DNA of 43,787 bases from an uncultured Eudoraea sp. (GTDB taxonomy: Bacteria; Bacteroidota; Bacteroidia; Flavobacteriales; Flavobacteriaceae), in contig CAMYJF010000013.1 of NCBI GenBank assembly GCA_947258555.1, positions 3,060 to 46,846 on the forward strand, given 5' to 3'. The notes below the pieces were generated by a model. The model did no database searches, was not told the origin of the DNA, and saw only the letters and a program-made list of their open reading frames with translations. This document shows, piece after piece, positions 9,596 through 20,030 of the stretch. Position numbers and translations under genes: made by a program. Each line of letters begins with the position of its first letter. Position 1 is the first letter of the stretch.

Positions 9596-9603
9596 TACTT
9601 TTG
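9596..9603 (+). promoter_or_regulatory. -7 promoter box TACTTTTG for the DUF368 pair
   Basis: A perfect TAnnTTTG match, 14 nt before the ATG at 9618 and just after the TPR gene stop. No obvious TTG at -33. Confidence 0.45.
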
Positions 9604-9617
9604 TCTTTTTTGAAGCT

Positions 9618-10544
9618 ATGGCAGGACGTAAGCTCCTTCAATACGGCCTCATTGCACTAAAAGGTATGGCAATGGGAGCTGCAGATGTGGTCCCCGGAGT
9701 ATCCGGCGGTACCATTGCTTTTATTTCCGGCATTTACGAAGAACTTATCGAATCCATAAACGGTATAAACATCTCCCTCTTACAGGAGTGGCGCCAGAAT
9801 GGTTTTACTTCTTTTTGGAAAAAAGCGAATGGCAATTTTCTCCTGGCCCTTTTTAGTGGCATAGCCATTAGCGTTTTTACCCTGGCACGTCTAATTAGCT
9901 GGTTATTGGAAAACCATCCCATCATGGTCTGGTCCTTCTTTTTCGGACTTGTCCTTGCCAGTGTCATCTATGTGGGCCGCGCCATCAAACAATGGAATTT
10001 TGGAGCAATTGCCTTCCTTATTCTGGGTTCGGGTATTGCCTTTATGGTAACGCGATTGCCCGTAATGGCAGACTCGGCTTCTATGCCCTATGTCTTCCTC
10101 TCCGGGGCCCTGGCTGTATGCGCCATGATCCTTCCTGGTATTTCAGGAGCCTTTATCCTGGTATTGCTGGGTTCTTATAAATTTCTTTTAGACGCCGTTC
10201 ACCAAAGGGATTTGCAAACACTACTGGTGGCAGCAGCTGGTGCTGTGGTGGGCTTACTTTCATTCGCCCGATTGCTTAAATGGATGTTTGCCAATTTCAG
10301 AAATAGCACACTCGCCCTCTTAACTGGATTTATTCTCGGTTCCTTAAATAAGATCTGGCCATGGAAAGAAGTTATAGAATTCAAGCAAATTGGAGATAAA
10401 ATTATTGCTGTAAAAGAAGAAAGCGTCTTACCTGCTTCCTTTGATGGAGATCCCCAAATGACCTGGGCGCTGATCTTAGCCATTATCGGATTTGCACTTA
10501 TCTTTATTCTTGAAAAAACAGCCTCGAAAAAAGAGCATAAATAA
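9618..10544 (+). CDS. DUF368 membrane protein, undecaprenyl-phosphate translocase family (copy 1)
   Basis: A 308-aa polytopic membrane protein. The two inverted-repeat signature motifs of DUF368 are visible: KGMAMGAADVVPGVSGGT (about residues 14-31) and MILPGISGAFILVLLGSYK in the second half, each leading into membrane helices. DUF368 proteins (PopT in Vibrio cholerae) have been shown to recycle undecaprenyl phosphate across the cytoplasmic membrane, feeding peptidoglycan and polysaccharide synthesis. A second, diverged copy begins 1 nt after this stop. Assignment to the family is secure; the transport role is inferred from homologues. Confidence 0.93.
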   Translation: MAGRKLLQYGLIALKGMAMGAADVVPGVSGGTIAFISGIYEELIESINGINISLLQEWRQNGFTSFWKKANGNFLLALFSGIAISVFTLARLISWLLENHPIMVWSFFFGLVLASVIYVGRAIKQWNFGAIAFLILGSGIAFMVTRLPVMADSASMPYVFLSGALAVCAMILPGISGAFILVLLGSYKFLLDAVHQRDLQTLLVAAAGAVVGLLSFARLLKWMFANFRNSTLALLTGFILGSLNKIWPWKEVIEFKQIGDKIIAVKEESVLPASFDGDPQMTWALILAIIGFALIFILEKTASKKEHK

Positions 10545-10545
10545 C

Positions 10546-11565
10546 ATGCATCAACCCAGGAGCTTATTAGACAGGATCTTCCTGATCATCAAGGGTCTAG
10601 GCATGGGTGCCGCCAATAAAGTACCCGGTGTATCCGGGGGTATCGTAGCATTTGTCGTCGGGTTTTACGAAGAATTTATTTATTCCCTTCAAAAGATAAA
10701 CTGGAAGGCCATGAAGCTCTTGTTCAATGGCCGCTTTCGGAGCTTTTACCGATATATTAACGGACAATTTTTGGGCTTGCTCATCTTTGGTATGCTAGTA
10801 AGCTATTTCAGTGTGTCTAGAATATTAGACTACTTCCTGGAAGTGAAAGAGCTATACGTCTGGTCTGCATTTTTCGGGATGATCATTGGCTCCATCATTT
10901 ATATCGCCAAGGATTTTGGGCATTGGAACAAACGTACGATACCAGCAGGCATTATAGGTCTTCTGATCGGCATCTCCATCAGTTTTTTGAGTCCGGCAAA
11001 AGAAAACGACAACCTCCTTTTTATTTTCCTTTGTGGTATCATAAGCGTATCAGGGATGACACTTCCGGGTTTATCAGGATCCTTTATTTTGATCTTACTG
11101 GGAAATTATGTGCTGCTTTTGGTAGACTCGGTCAATGCATTATATGACACTATGTCTGAAGTATTTCGGGGTGATCTGAGTTTTATCAAGAATTCAAAAC
11201 GCCTGAACACCTTAAAAATATTGGCCGTATTTACTGCCGGCTCTGCCACAGGATTGGTCACCCTATCACACCTCCTGGGCTATGTCTTAAAGCATTTTAA
11301 ACATATGACCACTGCTGTTATAATAGGTTTTATAACGGGTTCCCTTGGCGTGGTTTGGCCCTGGAAGAAAACTATTTTTTTATTGGAAGCGAACGGACTT
11401 CCGGCATTGGATTCTAATGGCGATAAGATCATAAGTAATTATGAGCGATACAATCCGGATTGGTCACAAGCAGAGACCTGGTATGCTATGTTATTTTTGG
11501 CCCTGGGAATTTGTATTTTACTAGGGCTGGATTGGTATGGAAAAATTCGAAAAGAAAATGAATAA
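10546..11565 (+). CDS. DUF368 membrane protein, undecaprenyl-phosphate translocase family (copy 2)
   Basis: A 339-aa polytopic membrane protein paralogous to its upstream neighbour, with KGLGMGAANKVPGVSGGIVAF near the N-terminus and MTLPGLSGSFILILLGNYV in the second half. It is about 30 residues longer, with extra sequence before the final helices (LEANGLPALDSNGDKI). ATG 10546 is chosen: it lies 1 nt after the previous stop, and the in-frame TTG at 10492 would overlap copy 1 by 53 bases. The 3' end overlaps the aroE start by 8 bases. The copies differ in the first motif (AADVV versus AANKV), so they may have separate roles or work as a pair; that is inference. Confidence 0.92.
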   Translation: MHQPRSLLDRIFLIIKGLGMGAANKVPGVSGGIVAFVVGFYEEFIYSLQKINWKAMKLLFNGRFRSFYRYINGQFLGLLIFGMLVSYFSVSRILDYFLEVKELYVWSAFFGMIIGSIIYIAKDFGHWNKRTIPAGIIGLLIGISISFLSPAKENDNLLFIFLCGIISVSGMTLPGLSGSFILILLGNYVLLLVDSVNALYDTMSEVFRGDLSFIKNSKRLNTLKILAVFTAGSATGLVTLSHLLGYVLKHFKHMTTAVIIGFITGSLGVVWPWKKTIFLLEANGLPALDSNGDKIISNYERYNPDWSQAETWYAMLFLALGICILLGLDWYGKIRKENE

Positions 11566-12298
11566 GTACGGCCTCATTGGAAAGAACATAGCCTACTCCT
11601 TCTCTCCGGGTTATTTCGCAAAAAAATTTCAACAATTGGAAATGGACGACGCTTTCTATGAGATCTTTGATCTTGATGATATTTCCCAATTCCCTGATCT
11701 CATAGTATCAGAAAGCCCGCTGTCAGGATTAAACGTTACTATCCCTTATAAAGAAGCCGTGATCCCTTATTTAGATGCACTAAGCGATGAGGCAAGAGAA
11801 ATAGGCGCGGTAAATACCATTTGTTTTGATGAAGGAAAACGTATCGGTCATAATACCGATTTTCAAGGGTTTACGGATAGTATTACCCCCCTATTGATGG
11901 GAAAGAAGCCTAAGGCGCTTGTTTTGGGCAGTGGGGGCGCTTCCAAAGCTATTCTTTATGGATTACATCAATTGGAACTCCCTGTTAACCAGGTATCTAG
12001 AAAGAAACAGAAGGGAATGATCAAATATGAGGAGTTAACCGTTGAAGTAATTAAATCTCATAAGCTTATTATTAACTGTACACCCCTAGGTACGTATCCT
12101 AAAGTTGATGAAATGCCGCCCATCCCATATGATGGAATAACGCCTGATCATTTAATTTACGATCTGGTCTACAATCCTGAGAAATCCGCTTTTTTACTTG
12201 CAGGTGAGTCACGGGGGGCACAGATCTGCAATGGCCTGGCCATGCTGGAAGGGCAGGCAGAGGCTTCCTGGAAACTCTGGCAATCCTACAACTCCTGA
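11558..12298 (+). CDS. aroE: Shikimate dehydrogenase
   Basis: A 246-aa enzyme reducing 3-dehydroshikimate to shikimate with NADPH in aromatic amino acid synthesis. The N-terminal substrate motif AYSFSPGYF provides the two serines, NVTIPYKEAV the catalytic Lys, and NTDFQGF the Asp. The nucleotide-binding region is LVLGSGGASKAILYGL, and the C-terminal QICNGLAMLEGQAEASWKLW is typical. The length suits bacterial flavobacterial AroE. ATG 11558 is preferred to 11537 because homologues begin at the MNKYGLIGK region; it overlaps the upstream DUF368 gene by 8 bases. The next pathway enzyme, shikimate kinase, is in the same window at 42528-43052 but far away. Confidence 0.96.
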   Translation: MNKYGLIGKNIAYSFSPGYFAKKFQQLEMDDAFYEIFDLDDISQFPDLIVSESPLSGLNVTIPYKEAVIPYLDALSDEAREIGAVNTICFDEGKRIGHNTDFQGFTDSITPLLMGKKPKALVLGSGGASKAILYGLHQLELPVNQVSRKKQKGMIKYEELTVEVIKSHKLIINCTPLGTYPKVDEMPPIPYDGITPDHLIYDLVYNPEKSAFLLAGESRGAQICNGLAMLEGQAEASWKLWQSYNS

Positions 12299-12421
12299 AT
12301 TTATTTGTTCTTTACTGCCTTAGCAAATACTTAGACACTATCTAAAAAGAGGGCAGCCCTCCTTGTCCATGTAGGGTGTTCTTAGTATCTTACTATTCCT
12401 AATAATTCCCCAACCGGACGA

Positions 12422-14422
12422 ATGATGGACACTATGTCGGAAGAAAAAGAAAATAAAGATGCAACTGTTATCGATAGTACTTCTAAGGCAAAAGACAAGA
12501 ATACTCCACCCAAAGATGCGCCACAGGTAACAGAGTCGGAATCTGCGGAAGCAGATCCAAAGGAAATCCCTGTTGTCCAGGCCAATGTCCTAAAGGAGAT
12601 CGATCATACAAATGCCGAAGATGCAGAGGATTCGGACAATTACCGACGCCATCATATTCCCATGTTAGACTACCACTCCATGAGCATGGAAAACCTGGTA
12701 GGAGAATTGCAGCGACTCGTCAAGAACGAAAAAGTACAATCTATCAAACGGCATATTGATAGTATTAAGCACGAGTTTGATCATAAATTTCAGGAGTTCG
12801 TCGAACAAAAAAAAGAGGAGTTCGTTAGCAAGGGCGGGAATGCGGTTGATTTTAAACTGTCATCGGTAGCCAAGCGCAATTTCAATGAGCTTTTGAGGGA
12901 GTACCGCGAGAAAAGGCAGACCTACTACAAAAGCCTGGAAAAATCCCTCAAGGAGAACCTGGAAAATCGGCTGACGATTATTGAGGAATTAAAAGGATTG
13001 GTTTCCGTTGAAGAAGATATCAACACTACTTACAAAAATTTTAAAGACTTACAGGAAAGGTGGCGGCATGCAGGATCTGTTCCTAGAAACAATTATAACG
13101 ATGTATGGCGCACCTATCATCATCATGTAGAAATATTTTATGATTTTCTACATCTTAACCGCGAACTGCGGGACCTGGATTTCAAACACAACCTTGAGGA
13201 AAAAGAGAAACTGATCGTACAGGCCGAAGCCCTGGCAGAAGATGCCGATGTGGGCAAAGCTTTCCGCAAGCTTCAAACATTGCATAAGATCTGGAAGGAA
13301 GATATTGGACCGGTCGCTAAAGAACAGAGAGAACCTATTTGGGAACGCTTTAGCGCTGCTACCAAGGCCATGCATGTAAGAAGGCAGGAGTTTTTGAAGG
13401 ACGTTGAAAAACATTATGAACAGAATCTCATAAATAAGAATGAGATCATAGTTAAGATCCAGGAGATCTCCTCACATGTGGCTACAAATCATCGTGGGCT
13501 GCAGGAACAGATCAAGAAAGTGGAAGCCCTGCGGGAAGAATTTTTTAAATCCGGGAAAGTACCCCAAAAGAAAAGCGATGCAGTCTGGGGTAATTTTAAG
13601 GAAGTAGTGCGGACATTTAATCGGAATAAAAACGCCTTTTACAAAAATCTGAAAAAGCTTCAGCAGGAAAACCTGGATCAAAAGCGTGCGCTCCTGGCCA
13701 AAGCAGATTCTTTAAAAGATAGCGAGGATTGGGAGACTACTACCCCGATCATGAAAGAGATCCAACGCGATTGGAAGAATATAGGACATGTGCCTAGAAA
13801 GTACTCCGACAAGATATGGGAGGAATTCAAAAAAGCGTGTAATCATTATTTTGACAGACTTCACAATTCGAAGAATGCAGCCCAAAAAGTGGAACTTGAG
13901 AACTATGATAAAAAAATAGCGCTCTTAAAAAGATTAAAAGAATACACCCTTAGCGGCGACAAAGAAAAAGACCTTAAAGCCATTGCTGTTTGGGTGGAAG
14001 AATGGAAAGGACTAGGCCGTGTTCCTTTTGCTAAAAAAAATATCAATTCTAAGTTTAACAAGATCATTGAAGCCCTCTACAAGAAATCGGGTGTAAGTAT
14101 TCAGGAAACCGAATTGTTGAAATACGGCAACAAGATCCAGCAATTAGCTTATGCAGATAATGAGCATGCCATTGCCCATGAAAGAACATTCATTCGGAGA
14201 AAGATTCAGGAAGCCAATAGTGAACTGCGGCAATTGGAAAATAATATGGAATTCTTTTCCAATACCTCAGGGGATAATCCCTTGCTGAAAGAGGTGATGC
14301 AAAATATTGATCGTCATAAGAACGCCCTGGCCACCTGGAAGGCTAAACTCAAGAAGCTTAATATCATGGAACACCAATTACAGAAGGGCGAGGATATAGA
14401 AAATTCAAGTGAAGAAGAATGA
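12422..14422 (+). CDS. DUF349 repeat protein
   Basis: A 666-aa cytosolic protein. The first 75 residues are acidic and low-complexity. The rest is long, highly charged alpha-helix with at least four DUF349 units, recognisable from repeated W-x(3)-G-x-VPR/PK segments: LQERWRHAGSVPRNNY, LREEFFKSGKVPQKK, IQRDWKNIGHVPRKY and WVEEWKGLGRVPFAKK. DUF349 has no established biochemical role; helical coiled structure suggests binding or scaffolding. The start could be Met 1, 2 or 5. A candidate TTG (12363)-N20-TATCTTAC promoter lies upstream but matches poorly at the -7. The stop overlaps the next ATG (ATGA at 14419-14422), indicating translational coupling to the DinB-like gene. Confidence 0.9.
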   Translation: MMDTMSEEKENKDATVIDSTSKAKDKNTPPKDAPQVTESESAEADPKEIPVVQANVLKEIDHTNAEDAEDSDNYRRHHIPMLDYHSMSMENLVGELQRLVKNEKVQSIKRHIDSIKHEFDHKFQEFVEQKKEEFVSKGGNAVDFKLSSVAKRNFNELLREYREKRQTYYKSLEKSLKENLENRLTIIEELKGLVSVEEDINTTYKNFKDLQERWRHAGSVPRNNYNDVWRTYHHHVEIFYDFLHLNRELRDLDFKHNLEEKEKLIVQAEALAEDADVGKAFRKLQTLHKIWKEDIGPVAKEQREPIWERFSAATKAMHVRRQEFLKDVEKHYEQNLINKNEIIVKIQEISSHVATNHRGLQEQIKKVEALREEFFKSGKVPQKKSDAVWGNFKEVVRTFNRNKNAFYKNLKKLQQENLDQKRALLAKADSLKDSEDWETTTPIMKEIQRDWKNIGHVPRKYSDKIWEEFKKACNHYFDRLHNSKNAAQKVELENYDKKIALLKRLKEYTLSGDKEKDLKAIAVWVEEWKGLGRVPFAKKNINSKFNKIIEALYKKSGVSIQETELLKYGNKIQQLAYADNEHAIAHERTFIRRKIQEANSELRQLENNMEFFSNTSGDNPLLKEVMQNIDRHKNALATWKAKLKKLNIMEHQLQKGEDIENSSEEE

Positions 14423-15024
14423 AACTGATTAACCTAAGAGCCGGGCACATGTTTGCTTGCCTGGTATGCATTTTAATAACTATGTCAACAAACGCCCAGG
14501 ATACACTCCCCTATTATGAGATCCCAGCTGCACCGGAACATTATACACCCGGAGGTGTCGTGGCAAGAATGATCGATGGACTAGGCTTCCGGTATTATTG
14601 GGCCACAGAGGGCCTGACAGAAGAAGACCTTGCTTACAGACCCGGGCAGACAAATAGAACGATCGGTGAGACGGTAGATCATATTTACGGACTTTCCAAT
14701 GTCATATTGAATGCTGCTTTAAAAAAGCCTAACGAAAGAAGAGAAGATTCATCGAAACCCTCAGGATTTATAGAGATCAGAAAAGCAACCCTTAAAAATC
14801 TAGAAAAAGCCAGTGCCTTTATGTTGGATTCAGATTCCCTGGAAGAACATAAAGCCATTTTTGTCAGGGAATCGGGTATGTCTGAATTCCCATTCTGGAA
14901 TATGATCAACGGCCCTATTGAAGATGCTGTCTGGCATTGCGGGCAAGTTGTAAGTTTACGACGTGCAACAGGCAATCCTATGCCTTCCGGAGTTAGCGTT
15001 TTTCAAGGCACAAAAAGAAATTAA
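14419..15024 (+). CDS. Exported DinB-like protein (copy 1)
   Basis: A 201-aa protein with an N-terminal signal peptide (about residues 1-26, ending near STNAQD). The mature part fits the DinB/YfiT-like four-helix metal-binding fold: TIGETVDHIYGLSNVIL with a first histidine and EDAVWHCGQVVSLRRATG with a second. Such proteins are usually cytosolic metal-dependent thiol transferases or hydrolases of unknown substrate; an exported version acts in the periplasm. It overlaps the DUF349 stop by 4 nt and is followed 18 nt later by a second DinB-like gene of identical length but quite different sequence. Confidence 0.78.
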   Translation: MKLINLRAGHMFACLVCILITMSTNAQDTLPYYEIPAAPEHYTPGGVVARMIDGLGFRYYWATEGLTEEDLAYRPGQTNRTIGETVDHIYGLSNVILNAALKKPNERREDSSKPSGFIEIRKATLKNLEKASAFMLDSDSLEEHKAIFVRESGMSEFPFWNMINGPIEDAVWHCGQVVSLRRATGNPMPSGVSVFQGTKRN

Positions 15025-15042
15025 CACCCTAAATAAACACGT

Positions 15043-15648
15043 ATGAAAATCATTTTCTCATTCCTATTGACTCTACTTTTAGTAAGTCCAGCTATATCGC
15101 AGCAGGTACTTACAGAGGAAGAACGCATTATGACTCTTGCCGAGTTGGAGAATACGCGAGATATGCTGGAAGAAAGCACCTCGGGTTTATCTCCGGCCCA
15201 ATTAAACTATAAGCGTAGTGAAGAAGCCTGGTCCATTGCAGAATGCGTTGAACACCTGACTATTTCGGAAAATGCCTTTGGCGAAATGATCAAAGGTGCC
15301 ATTAATGCTCCAGCAGACCCATCAAAAAGAACTGAAGTTAAAATGACAGATGGAGATCTACTAGCTATGATCCGTGACAGAAGTGGCAAGGTACAAACAT
15401 CTGAACCCTTCGAACCCAGTGGCAAATTTGGTACATACCAAGAAACACTCGAGGTATTCATGGGCTTGAGAGACATGCATATTGCTTTTATTGACGAAAC
15501 CGAGGAAGATCTCCGCAACCGATACGGCCAGCTGCCTTTTGGCACTATAGATGGACTTCAAATAGTCTTATTCATGTCCGGGCACACCGAACGCCATGTG
15601 AAGCAGATCATGGAGATCAAAGAAAGTGAAGGATATCCTTCAGAATAA
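15043..15648 (+). CDS. Exported DinB-like protein (copy 2)
   Basis: A 201-aa protein with a signal peptide (about residues 1-19, ending AISQQ). It carries DinB superfamily features: ESTSGLSPAQLNYKRSEEAWSIAECVEHL, where the last His is a likely metal ligand, and MSGHTERHVKQIMEIK, which supplies further histidines. This is the textbook DinB layout (helix 1 LxxLSPEQ-like, helix 2 ExxxHL, last helix HxxHxxQ). It shares only distant similarity with copy 1, so the pair is probably an old duplication. Substrate unknown. A strong terminator follows 13 nt after the stop and closes the DUF349-DinB-DinB operon. Confidence 0.85.
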   Translation: MKIIFSFLLTLLLVSPAISQQVLTEEERIMTLAELENTRDMLEESTSGLSPAQLNYKRSEEAWSIAECVEHLTISENAFGEMIKGAINAPADPSKRTEVKMTDGDLLAMIRDRSGKVQTSEPFEPSGKFGTYQETLEVFMGLRDMHIAFIDETEEDLRNRYGQLPFGTIDGLQIVLFMSGHTERHVKQIMEIKESEGYPSE

Positions 15649-15661
15649 AATTGACCATTTC

Positions 15662-15692
15662 AAACCTCCGAAGTACTCGGAGGTTTCTTTTT
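15662..15692 (+). terminator. Rho-independent terminator after the DinB pair
   Basis: A 10-bp perfect stem: AAACCTCCGA (15662-15671) pairs with TCGGAGGTTT (15677-15686) around loop AGTAC, followed by CTTTTT. Confidence 0.9.
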
Positions 15693-15753
15693 AAGCATAT
15701 CCTCACACTAATTATTATAGGACAAGTTTAACAACCTTTTATGTGCTATTTAG

Positions 15754-15761
15754 TACCTTTG
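15754..15761 (+). promoter_or_regulatory. -7 promoter box TACCTTTG
   Basis: A perfect TAnnTTTG match, 53 nt before the ATG at 15815 and downstream of the DinB terminator. The -33 TTG is not clear. Confidence 0.5.
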
Positions 15762-15814
15762 GGGGCCATCTAACAAACCCCGACAGAAGACCATTATAAT
15801 TAAATTAGATTGAT

Positions 15815-17110
15815 ATGAAAATGTGCAAGATGAATGTCCGATCTAAGAAGACCCAATGGGTACTGCTACTATTGTTGAGTATGGTATTCGGACCTGTGGC
15901 CGGACAAGAAAACCCGATTGATTTCAAAGCGCTTAAAGGAGAGGTAGTTGATTCACAATCGAACGAACCCTTAGTTTTTGCCACTCTTATATTGGAAGGC
16001 AGCAACATTAGTACAGTTACCAATACAGAAGGTGAATTTTTAATTAAAATACCAACTGAAGTTCAGACAGGAAATATCAAAGTTTCCTTTTTAGGGTATA
16101 AGTCAAGATCCCTGCCCCTTGATTGGTTCCAGGAGAAAAATAATAAGATTGAGCTGGATGTAGGTATTACTAAATTAACTCAAGTAGATGTGAGTGCCCC
16201 TAAAAGTGCACTTGCACTTGTTAAGACCATGATGGCTAAAAGAGGGGAAAATTATTTTAAGGATGCTACTACTATGACGGCATTCTACAGGGAAACGATA
16301 AAAAAACGGCGGCGTAATGTATCTCTGTCCGAAGCAGTCGTTACCATCTACAAAACCCCATATATAAGTTCACGAAGAGATGCTGTCTCTTTGTATAAGG
16401 CGAGAAAGAGTACTGATTATAGCAAGTTAGACACCCTGGCTTTAAAATTGCAAGGCGGACCCTATAATGCGCTCTATGTTGACATCATGAAATATCCTGA
16501 TTATTTGTTCAGTAGCGAAAGCATCCAGGACTATGATTTTAGTTTTGACCGCGCTACCAACATTAATGACAAACGTGTCTATGTGGTAAATTTTGAACAG
16601 AAGCCCGGGATCATGGAGCCCTTATATAGAGGGAAACTATACATAGATGCCGAAAAGAGGATCCTGACCTCTGCGATATTTTCCTTAAAGATCACCAATA
16701 AGGAATTGGCAGCCCGACTCTTTGTCCGGAAAAAACCCAGGCATGCAAAAGTGTATCCTACTGAAGTTGCATACCGAGTAGATTATAGGGAGAAAGATGG
16801 CAGATGGTATTATGGATACAGCAACGCTATAATGGAATTTAAAGTAAACTGGGATAAGAAATTGTTTAACTCGGTTTATAGTATGACTAGTGAAATGGCG
16901 ATTACTGATTGGGAAAAAAATGTGAGTGGAGATGTGCCAAAACCTAAAGACAGGATGAAAACTTCTATCATCATGTCTGACGAAGCCGTAGGTTTTTCTG
17001 ATCCGGATTTCTGGGGAGAATACAATATCATCGAACCCGAAAAATCGATCGAATCTGCCATTAAAAAGATCCAGAGGCAACTCAAGAGGGAACGCGGCAA
17101 AACAGGGTAA
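15815..17110 (+). CDS. Secreted carboxypeptidase-like regulatory-domain protein
   Basis: A 431-aa protein with a signal peptide (about residues 1-31, ending PVAGQE). Residues about 36-115 form a CarboxypepD_reg-like beta-sandwich (GEVVDSQSNEPLVFATLILEG, NTEGEFLIKIP, VSFLGYKSRSL), the domain that also fronts Bacteroidota TonB receptors. The remaining 300 residues are a conserved domain without a plug or beta-barrel (TTMTAFYRETIKKRRRNVSLSEAVV, GKLYIDAEKRILTSAIFSLK), so it is not itself a receptor. The family is common in flavobacteria and probably sits in the periplasm or at the outer membrane; its function is unknown. The C-terminus is basic (RQLKRERGK). It stands alone, with terminators on both sides. 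Confidence 0.85.
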   Translation: MKMCKMNVRSKKTQWVLLLLLSMVFGPVAGQENPIDFKALKGEVVDSQSNEPLVFATLILEGSNISTVTNTEGEFLIKIPTEVQTGNIKVSFLGYKSRSLPLDWFQEKNNKIELDVGITKLTQVDVSAPKSALALVKTMMAKRGENYFKDATTMTAFYRETIKKRRRNVSLSEAVVTIYKTPYISSRRDAVSLYKARKSTDYSKLDTLALKLQGGPYNALYVDIMKYPDYLFSSESIQDYDFSFDRATNINDKRVYVVNFEQKPGIMEPLYRGKLYIDAEKRILTSAIFSLKITNKELAARLFVRKKPRHAKVYPTEVAYRVDYREKDGRWYYGYSNAIMEFKVNWDKKLFNSVYSMTSEMAITDWEKNVSGDVPKPKDRMKTSIIMSDEAVGFSDPDFWGEYNIIEPEKSIESAIKKIQRQLKRERGKTG

Positions 17111-17199
17111 GTATCGCTGTGTTGGTTATGAACAATTGTTTATAACTTCGGTTTATAAAATGTTGATTTTAAAACCCATATAAAATTTGCCACTTTGGA

Positions 17200-17650
17200 A
17201 TATCCGCATATCTTAGCGGGGTGTTTGAAAGAGAAGGTCCGTTCAGGGCAGTTTTGGAAAGGCACGGTAAAGTTGACGTTCTTTGCTTTGTTGGTTAGCT
17301 TCGAAAGAAACACAGAAAACTTGTTATCTGATAACTTGTTATCTGAGCGGATGGAGAAGTGAGCATAAAGAAAAGGGGCTGTCGCCCTTAGGACACTATG
17401 TGGATACTCTTTTAGTAAGAATGAGATTTCGGTTTCAGTTTTAATGAAAAAGTATTAAAGCAACGAGAAGTATTATGGAGTAAGTAGGAAGTGAAAGCTG
17501 AATAACGAAAAGTAATGCGAACGTTGAAACAGAATGCGGATGCAATCAATGGTTGCAGTGAGGTACTTCGGTACAACACAAAACGTTTGCAAACTGTTTC
17601 TAGAAAGCCATATCAATGTACCCGTTACAGTGATATGGCTTTTGTCTTTT
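17200..17650 (+). ncRNA. Candidate structured noncoding RNA in a 635-nt gene-free stretch
   Basis: Bases 17111-17745 contain no convincing ORF. Near the 3' end several helices line up: GAAACAG (17527-17533) with CTGTTTC (17594-17600) enclosing a hairpin TGCAATC/GGTTGCA and a GTAC-TTCG-GTAC hairpin with a C(UUCG)G tetraloop, followed by a strong terminator at 17604-17650. A second C(UUCG)G hairpin is at 17139-17159. A 15-nt tandem duplication (AACTTGTTATCTGA plus T or G) is at 17318-17347. I could not match it to RNase P RNA, tmRNA, SRP RNA or a known riboswitch. The 5' end is a guess, since no canonical promoter was found. Confidence 0.35.
17604..17650 (+). terminator. Rho-independent terminator with no gene just upstream
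   Basis: A 12-bp perfect stem: AAAGCCATATCA (17604-17615) pairs with TGATATGGCTTT (17631-17642), followed by TGTCTTTTA. It is almost 500 nt from the nearest upstream stop codon, which argues for a transcript in the gap. Confidence 0.8.
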
Positions 17651-17712
17651 ATAGCTTCCCGTGACATCTGTCTTCTCAATGCTTTCACACCTTCCTAGCT
17701 CCCATAAAATTG

Positions 17713-17720
17713 TATATTTG
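17713..17720 (+). promoter_or_regulatory. -7 promoter box TATATTTG for icd
   Basis: A perfect TAnnTTTG match, 25 nt before the ATG at 17746; -33 TTG not evident. Confidence 0.55.
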
Positions 17721-17733
17721 CAGACTTAGTTAA

Positions 17734-19968
<2,235 letters not shown>

Positions 19969-20030
19969 TTATCTCGCTTTTTATAAAGCGAAACAGCGGT
20001 TATACCTATATTTAAATAAAAATTGCACCT

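Noticed and set aside
17111-17650. RNase P RNA, tmRNA or SRP RNA
   Set aside because: The expected conserved cores (for example GAGGAAAGTCC of RNase P, or a tRNA-like end with encoded CCA of tmRNA) were not found.
17473-17688. 71-aa ORF on the - strand in the noncoding gap
   Set aside because: No recognisable domain, and it runs through the terminator hairpin and tetraloop structures; a chance ORF is more likely.
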